Shown here: one piece after another, positions 1-8,934 of the stretch
Layout of the letters: each line of letters starts with the position of its first letter
How positions within the stretch are numbered: the stretch's first letter is position 1
Assembly (NCBI RefSeq): GCF_003323715.1
Contig: NZ_QOIN01000024.1
Coordinates: forward strand, 96,449-160,448
From: Streptomyces diacarni
GTDB taxonomy: Bacteria > Actinomycetota > Actinomycetes > Streptomycetales > Streptomycetaceae
Direction of reading: 5' to 3'
Length of the DNA: 64,000 nucleotides
Position numbers and translations under genes: made by a program
The notes under the pieces: generated by a model
Told to the model about the DNA's origin: nothing
The model's database searches: none
Seen by the model: the letters and a program-made list of their open reading frames with translations, nothing else

Positions 1-1088
1 ACCGGGAGGCGGGCACGGTCACCGTCGCGGCGGGCACCCCCCTCAAAGCGCTGAACGCGGCGCTGGCCGCGCGGGGCCTGTCGCTGACGAACATGGGCGA
101 CATCATGGAGCAGACCGTCTCCGGGGCCGTCAGCACCGGAACCCACGGCACGGGGCGCGACTCGGCCTCGGTGGCGGCCCAGATCAGGGAACTGGAGCTG
201 GTGCTGGCGGACGGCTCGGTCACGCGCTGCTCGGCGGAGGGGAGCGGGGAGGAGCGCGCGCTCTTCGACGCCGCCCGCGTGGGCCTGGGGGCGCTGGGGG
301 TGATCAGCGAGGTGACCTTCGGGGTGGAGCCGGAGTTCCTGCTCACGGCGCGCGAGGAACCGATGCCGTTCGACCGGGTGATCACCGAGTTCGACCAGCT
401 GGTGGCCGAGAACGAGCACTTCGAGTTCTACTGGTTCCCCCACACCGACAGCTGCAACACCAAGCGCAACAACCGCAGCACGGGCCCCGCGGCTCCCCTC
501 CCGCGGATGCGCGGCTGGGTCGACGACGAACTGCTCTCCAACGGCGTCTTCCAGGCCGTCTGCGCGCTCGGCAGGGCGGTGCCCGCCACCGTGCCCGGCA
601 TCGCCCGCGTCTCCAGCCGCGCACTGTCGGCCCGTACGTACACCGACATCCCCTACAGGGTCTTCACCAGCCCGCGCCGGGTGCGGTTCGTGGAGATGGA
701 GTACGCCGTCCCGCGGGCCGCGCTCACCGGCGCGCTGCGGGAGCTCAAGTCCCTGGTGGAACGGTCCGACTTCCGGGTGAGCTTCCCCGTCGAAGTGCGC
801 ACGGCGCCCGCGGACGACATCCCGCTGTCGACCGCGGGCGGGCGCGACACGGCGTACGTGGCGGTGCACATGTACCGGGGCACGCCCCACGAGGCCTACT
901 TCAGCGCCGTCGAGCGCATCATGACCGCGCACGCGGGGCGTCCGCACTGGGGAAAGCTGCACAGCAGGGACGCCGCGTACCTCGCGGGCGTGTACCCGAG
1001 GTTCACCGAGTTCACCGCGCTGCGCGACCGGCTCGACCCGGACCGCGTCTTCGCCAACCCCTACCTGCGGCGGGTACTGGGCGAGTGA
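1..1088 (+). CDS. D-arabinono-1,4-lactone oxidase family protein, 3' part
   Basis: This is the C-terminal part of an FAD-linked oxidase of the L-gulonolactone / D-arabinono-1,4-lactone oxidase family, which oxidises sugar lactones. The frame is open from the first bases of the window, so the true start lies upstream. The visible N-terminal residues (GTHGTG near the start) belong to the FAD-binding PCMH-type domain. The rest is the ALO domain, ending in HWGK followed by the typical FANPYLRRVL tail. It ends ahead of a strong hairpin shared with the convergent gene. Family assignment is firm; the physiological substrate in actinomycetes is not clear. Confidence 0.85.
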   Translation, partial: REAGTVTVAAGTPLKALNAALAARGLSLTNMGDIMEQTVSGAVSTGTHGTGRDSASVAAQIRELELVLADGSVTRCSAEGSGEERALFDAARVGLGALGVISEVTFGVEPEFLLTAREEPMPFDRVITEFDQLVAENEHFEFYWFPHTDSCNTKRNNRSTGPAAPLPRMRGWVDDELLSNGVFQAVCALGRAVPATVPGIARVSSRALSARTYTDIPYRVFTSPRRVRFVEMEYAVPRAALTGALRELKSLVERSDFRVSFPVEVRTAPADDIPLSTAGGRDTAYVAVHMYRGTPHEAYFSAVERIMTAHAGRPHWGKLHSRDAAYLAGVYPRFTEFTALRDRLDPDRVFANPYLRRVLGE

Positions 1089-1131
1089 GGACCGGGCCGT
1101 GAGCGCCGAGCGCGCACGGCCGTTGACGAGC

Positions 1132-1172
1132 GAACGGGCCGGGCCCCTCCAGCCGAGGGGCCCGGCCCGTTC
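1132..1172. terminator. Bidirectional intrinsic terminator
   Basis: A perfect 17-bp inverted repeat (arms 1132-1148 and 1156-1172, 7-nt loop) lies between two convergent genes. It is GC-rich with no clear T-tract, as is usual for Streptomyces terminators. Confidence 0.75.
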
Positions 1173-1217
1173 CCCGGGGGGGGCGTCCTGGGCCGCCCCC
1201 GGAGCCTCGGCTCCGGT

Positions 1218-2582
1218 TCAGCCCTGGCCGCCGAGATCCCGCTGTGTGCCCTGGGGCAGCCGGCCGGAGCCGTCCGCGCCGTTGCCGGTGTCCGCACCGC
1301 CTTCACCGCCGTCCTGGCTGTCCGAGCCACCGGGGTCCCCTGGCGTGGTCTCGGTGTCACCGTCGCCGCTTCCGGAGCCGTCCGTCTCGCCCGGGCGGGG
1401 CTCGGACGGGTCGGGGGCCGGCGTCGAGTTGTCGGTGTCCTGGGAGCCGGGCGCTTCGCTGTGCTCGTCCCCACGGTCACCGGGGTCGGTGGCGGGCTGG
1501 GAGTCCTCGGGCGTCGGCGTCGGGCTCTCGCCGTTCTCCGACTGGCCGGGCTCCGGGGTGGCGGGCGGCGCGTCCGGACCGCTGTCGCCGGAGGAGCCGT
1601 GGCCGGGCCGGAAGACGTCGCTGATGGAGGTGCCGTCGCCGCCGGAGATCGAGTGCCCCGAGATCGCCTCGTACAGCGTGATGCCGCCGATCGCGATCAC
1701 GAACACCACCACGGCGGGCATCAGCGTGCGCCGCCAGCCGCGCCACTTGGTGCCGTGGGTCGTCGCGTCGGTGAACTCCCCGTTCCCCGGCGGCCCGTCG
1801 GGGCCGGCGGCGCGGGACGGCCGCCCGACGGTGCCCAGCACCCGCGTCGCGTCGTCGCCCGGCAGTGCCCCGGTCGGGTCCTCGGAACCGTCCTGGCGCG
1901 GCAGTGCCCTGGCCGTGTGCCCGGAACCGCCCTGGCGGGGCAGTGCCCGGGTCGCGTCCGCGGCATCGGCACCGTCCTGGCGACGCAGTGCGCGCGTCGC
2001 CTCGTCGAGCCGCTCGCCATCCTCGACCGGCCTGCCGGTCCGCAGGGCGCGCGTGACCTGATCGACGCTGAGGGCGTGCGTGGCATCGTCGGCGCCGCGC
2101 CAGGCGCCGGCCGTGCCGGCCGAGCCAGCTGCGGTCCCGCTCTCGCGCGGCGCGGCCGGAAGCAGCCGGGTCGCCCCGGTCTCCTGGAGCGCCTCCGCGT
2201 TGTGGGCGGCCTGAGCGGTGTGGTGGCCCTCGTCGTCCTTCCAGTCGGGCGCCGGGTCCCGTACGGGCACCTGGCGCGCCTTCGGCGGGACCGTGACGTC
2301 CTTGATCTGCTTGCCGGTCCTGCTGAAGAAGTGCTGGAAGATCGGGCCGCCGCTGGTGGCGACGAGGCTCATCACCCCGGCGCCCAGGAAGGTGCCGTAG
2401 ACGCCCAGCTGGCCCGCCGCGAACGCGGCGACGACCGCGGCGACGGCGCTGCCCAGCACCTGCGCCAGGCTCAGATTGAACTTGCTGTCACCCTTGCCCT
2501 CTTCCCGTTCAGGAGCAGGCTGTTCCGGAATACGTCCATGATCCCGGTAGCCGGTTATGGGGTGGTTATCCTTCTTGTCCAT
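1218..2582 (-). CDS. Repeat-rich membrane protein of unknown function
   Basis: I do not recognise a family. The 454-residue product has a charged N-terminus, a hydrophobic Ala/Gly-rich segment at about residues 38-75 that could span the membrane once or twice, a long polar middle, a clear membrane segment at about 287-310, and an acidic Ser/Pro/Gly/Asp-rich tail of about 140 residues. The middle holds four to five degenerate copies of a DATRALPRQDG-like repeat. It could be a membrane-anchored protein with a disordered extracellular tail. It starts with ATG and stands alone, convergent with the oxidase gene and divergent from sepH. Confidence 0.7.
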   Translation of the reverse strand: MDKKDNHPITGYRDHGRIPEQPAPEREEGKGDSKFNLSLAQVLGSAVAAVVAAFAAGQLGVYGTFLGAGVMSLVATSGGPIFQHFFSRTGKQIKDVTVPPKARQVPVRDPAPDWKDDEGHHTAQAAHNAEALQETGATRLLPAAPRESGTAAGSAGTAGAWRGADDATHALSVDQVTRALRTGRPVEDGERLDEATRALRRQDGADAADATRALPRQGGSGHTARALPRQDGSEDPTGALPGDDATRVLGTVGRPSRAAGPDGPPGNGEFTDATTHGTKWRGWRRTLMPAVVVFVIAIGGITLYEAISGHSISGGDGTSISDVFRPGHGSSGDSGPDAPPATPEPGQSENGESPTPTPEDSQPATDPGDRGDEHSEAPGSQDTDNSTPAPDPSEPRPGETDGSGSGDGDTETTPGDPGGSDSQDGGEGGADTGNGADGSGRLPQGTQRDLGGQG

Positions 2583-3041
2583 TTACCGCCCTTGATCGCA
2601 CACTCCAACCACTGTGCACGAATAGGGGACTTTCAGGAGAGGCCATAGGTTCCACTTCGGGTGGTTCTGTGACGCTTCCCACCCCCGTATCCAGGCCAAA
2701 TGGATTCTTTGGGCGTCAACTCCCTTACTCGCGAGCAACTTCGGTGGCGCGGCGGTCCACCCGGATGGCACTAATGGAGTAGTGTGACGAGCCCTGGTCT
2801 CGGTTCTGACCCGGCGCCGAATGCACACGGTGACCACCTCGGCCACCGTGCGTTGTGAGGAGGTAACCGTGCCGTAGCGGCGGTTCCGGGTGGTTCCGTA
2901 GGATCGAACAGCGATCTGAACACTGCCTCGGACCCCGAGGAAGTCGGCAAGGTTGTGGCAGGCTGCACCCGGGCAGGCCACACTCGTCTAGCGGGAGCAG
3001 CGACGCACGTGACGTCGGCAGGCACCACCCGGGAGGTTCCC
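2583..3041. other. Divergent intergenic region upstream of sepH
   Basis: This gene-free stretch of about 460 bases separates the membrane-protein gene from sepH and should hold both promoters. I see no gene, strong hairpin or recognised operator in it. Confidence 0.4.
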
Positions 3042-4166
3042 ATGCCCGAACTGCGTGTCGTGGCCGTCAGCAACGACGGCACACGACTGGTGCTCAAAGC
3101 TGCCGACAGCACGGAATACACGCTTCCGATCGACGAGCGGCTGAGAGCCGCCGTCAGAAACGACCGCGCGCGGCTCGGCCAGATCGAGATCGAGGTCGAG
3201 AGCCATCTGCGGCCCCGCGACATCCAGGCGCGTATACGAGCCGGTGCCTCCGCTGAGGAGGTCGCCTCCCTCGCGGGCATCCCCGTCGACCGCGTACGCC
3301 GGTTCGAGGGCCCCGTGCTCGCCGAGCGCGCGTTCATGGCCGAGCGCGCCCGCAAGACACCCGTGCGCCGCCCCGGCGAGAACGCGGGGCCCCAGCTCGG
3401 CGAGGCCGTCAGCGAGCGCCTGCTGCTGCGCGGCGCCGACAAGGAGTCCGTCCACTGGGACTCCTGGCGACGCGACGACGGCACCTGGGAGGTCCTGCTC
3501 GCCTACCGCGTCGCCGGCCAGCCCCACGCCGCGACCTGGACCTACGACCCGCCGCGCCGCCTCGTCCAGGCTGCCGACGACGAGGCGCGGGCGCTGATCG
3601 GCGAGACGGACGACACACCGGAGCCCAGCTTCCCGTTCGTGCCGCGCATCGCCAGGCTGCCCAGGGAGCGGACCGACCGTGCGGAGCGCGCCGAGCGCAC
3701 CGACAGGTTCGGACGGCCCGAGCTGGAGCCCGCCTCCCTCTCCCCCGCGCCCGGCGACGAGGACGACCAGCCGCCCGGCACGGACGAGGCCGTCGGCGGC
3801 CCGGACTCGCTGACCAGCCTGCTGGAGGCGGTGCCCAGCTTCCGGGGGGACCTGGTCGTGCCCGAGCAGTCCCCCGGGTACGAGGACGCGGCGGCGTCCG
3901 CCGCCTCGGCGGTCCCGGACGCGGAAGAGGAGACGGAGAGCGAGCAGGCCGAGGAGCCCGAGGTGGTCGAACCGCCCGCTCCCGCGGCCAGTGCCGGGTC
4001 CGCCTACGCTGACGTGCTGATGCCGCGCTCTGTGGGCGCCCACCGCGACCGGCTCAAGGGCACCACCGACCGGCAGGCGGAAGCGGACGGCGTCCGGCCG
4101 GGGCGCCGGGCCGCCGTGCCCAGCTGGGACGAGATCGTCTTCGGTACGCGCCGCAAGAAGGAGTAG
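3042..4166 (+). CDS. sepH: Cell division protein SepH
   Basis: SepH (DUF3071) is an actinobacterial helix-turn-helix protein that binds FtsZ and promotes Z-ring assembly. The 374-residue product begins MPELRVVAVSNDGTRLVL, typical of the family. It has an HTH-like segment at about residues 50-85 (RARIRAGASAEEVASLAGIP), then a conserved domain to about residue 190, and a long acidic, probably disordered tail ending in a short conserved block (VPSWDEIVFGTRRKKE). The ATG at 3042 was chosen over the upstream in-frame start because GGGAGG sits 5 nt before it and the family begins with this motif. It is transcribed alone and followed by a strong hairpin. Confidence 0.92.
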   Translation: MPELRVVAVSNDGTRLVLKAADSTEYTLPIDERLRAAVRNDRARLGQIEIEVESHLRPRDIQARIRAGASAEEVASLAGIPVDRVRRFEGPVLAERAFMAERARKTPVRRPGENAGPQLGEAVSERLLLRGADKESVHWDSWRRDDGTWEVLLAYRVAGQPHAATWTYDPPRRLVQAADDEARALIGETDDTPEPSFPFVPRIARLPRERTDRAERAERTDRFGRPELEPASLSPAPGDEDDQPPGTDEAVGGPDSLTSLLEAVPSFRGDLVVPEQSPGYEDAAASAASAVPDAEEETESEQAEEPEVVEPPAPAASAGSAYADVLMPRSVGAHRDRLKGTTDRQAEADGVRPGRRAAVPSWDEIVFGTRRKKE

Positions 4167-4220
4167 CGCCGCCTCCCCTCGTCGCCGCGGCCCTCGCCCG
4201 CACTTCCCGGTGCGTTTCCC

Positions 4221-4262
4221 GGCGCGGGGGCACAGGACCCGGTCGTCCAGTGCCCCCGCGCC
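4221..4262. terminator. Terminator between sepH and the sulfurtransferase gene
   Basis: A perfect 13-bp inverted repeat (arms 4221-4233 and 4250-4262) lies 55 bases past the sepH stop, between two convergent genes. Confidence 0.7.
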
Positions 4263-4329
4263 CCTACCGCGCGCCGCGCTCAGATGGGCGGGTGCCGTCC
4301 GGGGTCCGGGCGCCGACGGCCCGACCGCC

Positions 4330-5178
4330 TCAGCCGCGCTCGGGGCCCGTCGCCACCGGCCTGCGGGACTCCGCCGTCCACTCGCTCCAGGAGCCGACGT
4401 AGAGGGCCGCGTCGATCCCGGCGAGGTGGAGGGCGAGGACCTCCTGGGCGGCGGAGACACCGGAGCCGCAGTAGACACCGACCTCGGCTCCGGGCGTGGC
4501 GCCCAAGGCCTCGAAACGCTCCGTGAGGGCGTGCGGGGAGCGGAAGGTGCCGGCGTCGGTGAGGTTCTCCGTGGTGGGGGCCGAGACGGCGCCCGGGATG
4601 TGCCCCGCGACCGGGTCCAGGGGCTCGACCTCGCCGCGGTAGCGCTCCGCGGCGCGGGCGTCCATGAGGATCCCGTGGCGGGCCAGCGCCGCCGCCTCGT
4701 CGGCGTCCAGCGTGGGCATGCCGCCGGGCGAGGGCGTGAAGTCGCCGGGCTCCGGGTCGGGCGTACCGGTGCTCAGCGGGTTTCCCGCGGCCTCCCAGGC
4801 GGCGAGGCCGCCGTCCAGGACGCGGACGTCCGGGTGCCCGGCCCAGCGCAGCAGCCACCAGCAGCGCGCCGCCGCCCAGCCGCCGCCCAGGCCCCCGGCG
4901 TCGTAGACCACGACGGGACGGCCGCCGCTGACGCCCGCACGGCGCATGGCGGCGCCGAAGGCGTCGAGGGAGGGCAGCGGATGGCGTCCGGTGCCCGCGG
5001 CGGGCTTGGCGGCCAGCTCGCTCTCCAGGTCGATGTAGACGGCGCCGGGAAGGTGGCCCTTGTGGTAAAGCGGCAGTCCCGGGGGGTCGCCCGGCTTGTA
5101 CCGCACGTCGAGCAGCACGGGTGCCGACCCGGCGGCGAGATCGCTCGCGAGCGTGGCTGCGGAGATGATGGCTGTCAT
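4330..5178 (-). CDS. Thiosulfate/3-mercaptopyruvate sulfurtransferase (rhodanese)
   Basis: This is a two-domain rhodanese of 282 residues that transfers sulfane sulfur, probably to cyanide or thiols. The N-terminal inactive domain opens with LLDVRYKPGDPPG; the C-terminal domain carries the catalytic loop CGSGVSA with the active-site Cys. The overall layout fits the SseA/CysA2 type. The start at MTAIISAATL was chosen over a longer frame because homologues begin there. It is convergent with sepH and divergent from the VOC gene. Confidence 0.88.
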   Translation of the reverse strand: MTAIISAATLASDLAAGSAPVLLDVRYKPGDPPGLPLYHKGHLPGAVYIDLESELAAKPAAGTGRHPLPSLDAFGAAMRRAGVSGGRPVVVYDAGGLGGGWAAARCWWLLRWAGHPDVRVLDGGLAAWEAAGNPLSTGTPDPEPGDFTPSPGGMPTLDADEAAALARHGILMDARAAERYRGEVEPLDPVAGHIPGAVSAPTTENLTDAGTFRSPHALTERFEALGATPGAEVGVYCGSGVSAAQEVLALHLAGIDAALYVGSWSEWTAESRRPVATGPERG

Positions 5179-5407
5179 GGCGCCATCTTCGCGCACCGGG
5201 TGCCCCGCGGCCCGGTGGGTTCCGGGACGGCACACGGATCGGGGATTCTCGCCCTGAAGCGGAGAAAAGCGGCGCGGCCGGGGAGCGCGGCGCGACAGGT
5301 GGTGACAGCATCTGCACTGAGCGAGTAGTCACGAAGCCGCGGCAAGGACGCCGGGGCAGCACTTCCACCCGTACGACCGCATCGATGATGGTCAAGGAGC
5401 GAAGCAG

Positions 5408-6202
5408 ATGACCGAGGCAGCGGCTCGGCTACGTCACACCCCTGGGGCGCCCGCGTGGGCGAGCCTCATGGTGGACGGGCTGGACGTCGGCAAGGAGTTC
5501 TACCAGGGTTTGTTCGGCTGGGAGTTCCGCACGGGGCCCCAGCAGCTCGGCCCGTACGTGCGCGCGGTCGCGGGTGGCCACGAGGTGGCGGGGCTGGGGA
5601 AGAAGGCGGACGGGCGGCAGGTGCCGGTCGCGTGGCTGCCGTATCTGGCGAGCACCGACGCCGACGAGACGGCGGCCGCCGTGCGTTCGTACGGCGGGAC
5701 GGTGGCGGTGGGGCCGCTGGACGCGGAGACGGCCGGGCGGATGGCCATCGCCTCCGACCCCCTCGGCGCTCCCTTCGGTGTGTGGCGGGACGCCCACTAC
5801 CCGGGCCTGGGGACGGCCCCGCTGGGCATGTTGGGGGCACCCGTCTGGTTCGAGCTGGTCACCCGGGAGACGAGCCCGGTCGTGAAGTTCTACCAGGCGG
5901 TGTTCGGTTACGAGGCGAAGGCCGTCGAGGCACCCGGCTTCGACTATCTGACGCTCTACGCGGACGGGCAGCCGGTGGCCGGGATCCACGGGGTGGGGGA
6001 CGCGCTGCCCCGTGACCGGGGGCCGCACTGGCGCACGTACTTCGCGGTCGAGGACCCGGACGCGGTGGCGCGGCACGCGGGCGAGCTGGGTGGACGGGTG
6101 GTGCGCGGTCCCGACGACTCCCCGTACGGGCGGCTGGTGACGCTCGCGGACCCGGAGGGCGCGCACTTCAGCGTCATCAGGCCCGTGGCGATGGAGGGCT
6201 GA
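5408..6202 (+). CDS. VOC family (glyoxalase/bleomycin-resistance fold) protein
   Basis: The 264-residue product contains two tandem vicinal-oxygen-chelate modules, at about residues 15-125 and 140-260. Each begins with a V/L-x-D/F-x-K-x-F-Y-Q-x-x-F-G-like segment (FYQGLFGWEF, FYQAVFGYEA). Such two-module proteins are common in Streptomyces and their substrate is unknown. A good ribosome binding site (AAGGAG) lies about 10 nt before the ATG. It converges with thymidine kinase with a gap of only about 20 bases. Confidence 0.85.
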   Translation: MTEAAARLRHTPGAPAWASLMVDGLDVGKEFYQGLFGWEFRTGPQQLGPYVRAVAGGHEVAGLGKKADGRQVPVAWLPYLASTDADETAAAVRSYGGTVAVGPLDAETAGRMAIASDPLGAPFGVWRDAHYPGLGTAPLGMLGAPVWFELVTRETSPVVKFYQAVFGYEAKAVEAPGFDYLTLYADGQPVAGIHGVGDALPRDRGPHWRTYFAVEDPDAVARHAGELGGRVVRGPDDSPYGRLVTLADPEGAHFSVIRPVAMEG

Positions 6203-6223
6203 GCCCCGGCGGCGGGGGCCTGC

Positions 6224-6904
6224 TCAGCGCCGTGGTGGCGGTGCCGGTGGCGGCGCGGCCTCGTCCACGGGCAGCACATCGGGCGAGAGCGCCCCGGCCC
6301 CCGCCGAGACCGCCGTCAGCCGTCTGCGGTGGTGGCGCCGGCACAGCACCTCGTAGCCGACCTCTCGGCGGAGTTCGCCCACGTCGCCGACGACGACCTG
6401 GGCCCCCTCGACCACCATGCGGCCGTCGACCGTACGCGCGTTGTGCGTGGCGCGCGCCCCGCACCAGCACAACGCCTCCACCTGGAGCGTCTCGAGCCGG
6501 TCGGCGAGCTCCATCAGCCGCTGGGAGCCGGGGAAGAGGCGGGTGCGGAAGTCGGTGGCGATGCCGAAGGCGTAGACGTCGATGCCCAGTTCGTCGACCA
6601 CGCGGGCGAGCTGTTCGACCTGCTCGGGCGCCAGGAACTGGGCCTCGTCGACGATCACGTAGTCGGTGCGTCCGCCCGCGGTCAGGTGCCTGACCACGTG
6701 CTGCTGGAAGTTGAGGTCCTCGGCCACCTCGACGGCCTCGGCGACCAGGCCGAGGCGGGAGGAGAGCTTGCCCTCGCCGGCACGGTCGTCCCGGGTGAAG
6801 ATCATGCCGCCCAGCCCGCGCGCCGAGCGGTTGTGCTCTATCTGGAGGGCGAGCGTGCTCTTCCCGCAGTCCATCGTTCCGGAGAAGAACACCAGCTCTG
6901 GCAT
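6224..6904 (-). CDS. tdk: Thymidine kinase
   Basis: A type II thymidine kinase that phosphorylates thymidine in the salvage pathway. The P-loop GTMDCGKS is at residues 9-16, the Walker B/catalytic region reads VIVDEAQFL, and zinc-binding cysteines occur in CWCGARA and later in CRRHH. The 226-residue length is slightly above the family norm because of a Pro-rich C-terminal tail. The frame is open far upstream, but the start MPELVFFSGTMDCGKS is the family start. Confidence 0.93.
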   Translation of the reverse strand: MPELVFFSGTMDCGKSTLALQIEHNRSARGLGGMIFTRDDRAGEGKLSSRLGLVAEAVEVAEDLNFQQHVVRHLTAGGRTDYVIVDEAQFLAPEQVEQLARVVDELGIDVYAFGIATDFRTRLFPGSQRLMELADRLETLQVEALCWCGARATHNARTVDGRMVVEGAQVVVGDVGELRREVGYEVLCRRHHRRRLTAVSAGAGALSPDVLPVDEAAPPPAPPPRR

Positions 6905-7038
6905 GGGGTACGGCCTTTCGTCTGGGCGGACAGCCGCTCTGGGCGGAGGGCGGCTGTGGGCAGGCTCTGGGCGGGCAGGGGGCTCTCGCGGGCGGATTCT
7001 CGCAGCCGGGTGCCGCGCGGGCCATGTGAGGCGCACCC

Positions 7039-8259
7039 TCAGGTGCGGACCTCCAGGAGCGGGACGAGCTGCTCGGCGGGGGTCGCCGAGCCGTGCATGC
7101 CGATCAGCTCGGACTCCTTGGGCTCCCGGCGGGTGGCGACGATGGCGATGTCGTCACGCATCGCCGCGACCACGTCACCGATCCTGCCGCTGACGCGCGG
7201 CTCGACCACGGGGCCGAACCAGCCCAGCTCGACGGCCTCCTGCCTGGTGGCCACCCACGCCTGCTCGGCGAGCACTTCGCGCCAGACCGCGTGGACGTCG
7301 CCTGCCGCGCCGGGGACGGCGTAGACGTGGCGCATCCGGCCCTCGCCGCCCAGCTGGGCGACGCCGGCGCCGAGCTCCCAGTCCTCGTCGAAGTCGAGGC
7401 GCGCCTCGGGGCGTTGCGGGATGTCCACCATGCCGTGGTCGGCGGTGATGTAGAGCGCCGAGCGGGGCGGCAGCTGCTCGGCGAGGCGCCTGGCGAGGCG
7501 GTCCACGTGGGAGAGCTGGCCGCGCCAGGCGTCGGAGTCCATGCCGTAGCGGTGTCCGTTGCCGTCCAGTTCGGCGTAGTAGGTGTAGACGAGTGCGCGG
7601 TCGGATGCGGCGAGGCGTTCGGCGGCCAGGTCCATGCGGTCCTCGGCGGCCAGCCGGCCGAGGAAGGTGCCGCCGGACAGGGCGATCTTGGTGAGCGGGG
7701 TGTGCTCGAAGTGCGGGGCCGTCACCTGGCAGGCGGCCACTCCGGCGGCCTCGGCCTGCTGGAAGACGGTCGGGTAGGGCTGCCACAGGTGCGGGTCGGT
7801 CCAGGGCTGCCAGCGCAGCTGGTTCATGAGCTGCCCCGTGGCCGGGTCGAGCGCCGTGTAGCCGGGCAGCCCGTGCTCGCCGGGGACGCGTCCGGTGCCC
7901 ACGGAGGCGAGTGAGGTCGCCGTGGTGGAGGGGAAACCCGAGGTGATCGGCGCACCGGTGCCGTTCGCAGAGCCCGGCAGCAGGGAGGTGAGGAACGGGG
8001 CCTGCTCGGGGTGCGCTCTGAGCGCCTCCCAGCCCATGCCGTCCACCAGGAAGACGCAGGCGCGGTCGGCGGGCTCCAGCGGCAGTCCCGCGCTCATGCC
8101 GGGGACGCCGAGCCCTGCCGCGACGGAGGGCAGCAGGTCGGCGAGGGAGCCGGCGCCGTAGCGGGGCACGGGGGCCGTGCGCGGGTCCAGCGGTGCGTCC
8201 GTCGGCACGGCGTCGTGCGGTGCCGCGGGGTAGGTGTGGGGGGTGCTCTCGGGTGTCAC
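7039..8259 (-). CDS. Alkaline phosphatase superfamily (nucleotide pyrophosphatase/phosphodiesterase-like) protein
   Basis: A 406-residue type I phosphodiesterase/nucleotide pyrophosphatase-fold enzyme. Metal-site motifs are visible: VFLVDGMGWEAL near the N-terminus, the catalytic Thr region FPSTTATSLAS, and TADHGMVD further on. The ATG overlaps the stop of the upstream DUF5998 gene (ATGA), so the two are very likely translationally coupled. There is no obvious signal peptide, so it probably acts in the cytoplasm. The substrate cannot be read from sequence. Confidence 0.87.
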   Translation of the reverse strand: MTPESTPHTYPAAPHDAVPTDAPLDPRTAPVPRYGAGSLADLLPSVAAGLGVPGMSAGLPLEPADRACVFLVDGMGWEALRAHPEQAPFLTSLLPGSANGTGAPITSGFPSTTATSLASVGTGRVPGEHGLPGYTALDPATGQLMNQLRWQPWTDPHLWQPYPTVFQQAEAAGVAACQVTAPHFEHTPLTKIALSGGTFLGRLAAEDRMDLAAERLAASDRALVYTYYAELDGNGHRYGMDSDAWRGQLSHVDRLARRLAEQLPPRSALYITADHGMVDIPQRPEARLDFDEDWELGAGVAQLGGEGRMRHVYAVPGAAGDVHAVWREVLAEQAWVATRQEAVELGWFGPVVEPRVSGRIGDVVAAMRDDIAIVATRREPKESELIGMHGSATPAEQLVPLLEVRT

Positions 8260-8864
8260 TGCGAGGGTCCGACCCGGGTGCTCGGGGTACCGGCGGTGGC
8301 CTCGGACAGCGCCTGCGCGAAGGCGAGGGTCTGGCGGACGGTGTCGGGACCGTCTCCCGCCTCGCTGACGCGCAGCGACAGGTCGTCGGCCGTGGCCGAG
8401 CCCGTGTAGCCGTGGTCCGCCTCGCAGTTGGGGTCGCCGCAGGTGGCGGGCTCCATGTCGAGACGGGAGACGGCGCCCCAGCCGATGGTCAGCACCACCT
8501 CGCGGGGCAGGGTGCCGGGGGTGTAGGACTCGGGGTTGGCCACGACGCGGGAGAGCACGACGGAGGAGATCCGCTCCAGCTTCACGGACTCGGTCGACGT
8601 CGTCGCGTAGGGCGACGGAGAGGTGCCGTCCGCTGCCTGCTCGTCGGTGTGACTGACGAGGAAGCGGGTGCGGGTGAGCACCAGCACCGTGACGTGACGG
8701 CGCACCTCGTTCGAGTCGAACGTGGTCTCCTGATGCACAAGATAGGAGGCCACGGGCTCGCCGCCCACCGCCGCCTCGACGGCCTCGGCCACGAGAGCCG
8801 GGTAGTAACCGCTGCGCTCGATCGCCTCGCGCAGCCCCTGGGTCGTCGTACCGGTCTTCGCCAT
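8256..8864 (-). CDS. DUF5998 family protein
   Basis: A conserved actinobacterial protein of about 202 residues with no experimentally assigned function that I know of. It contains a CGDPNCEADHGY segment that could bind metal. Two in-frame ATGs lie 9 bases apart. The downstream one at 8864 (MAKTGTTTQGLREAIERSGY) is preferred because an AGGATGG-like ribosome binding site precedes it and because I recall the family starting this way; the other start is at 8873. It overlaps the phosphodiesterase-like gene by 4 nt, which suggests a shared function. Confidence 0.8.
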   Translation of the reverse strand: MAKTGTTTQGLREAIERSGYYPALVAEAVEAAVGGEPVASYLVHQETTFDSNEVRRHVTVLVLTRTRFLVSHTDEQAADGTSPSPYATTSTESVKLERISSVVLSRVVANPESYTPGTLPREVVLTIGWGAVSRLDMEPATCGDPNCEADHGYTGSATADDLSLRVSEAGDGPDTVRQTLAFAQALSEATAGTPSTRVGPSQ

Positions 8865-8934
8865 GACAGCCATCCTACGGGGCCGTACGGCGGCGCAGAC
8901 CCGCCCGTTCCCCCGCGCGCACGCCCCGGGCCGG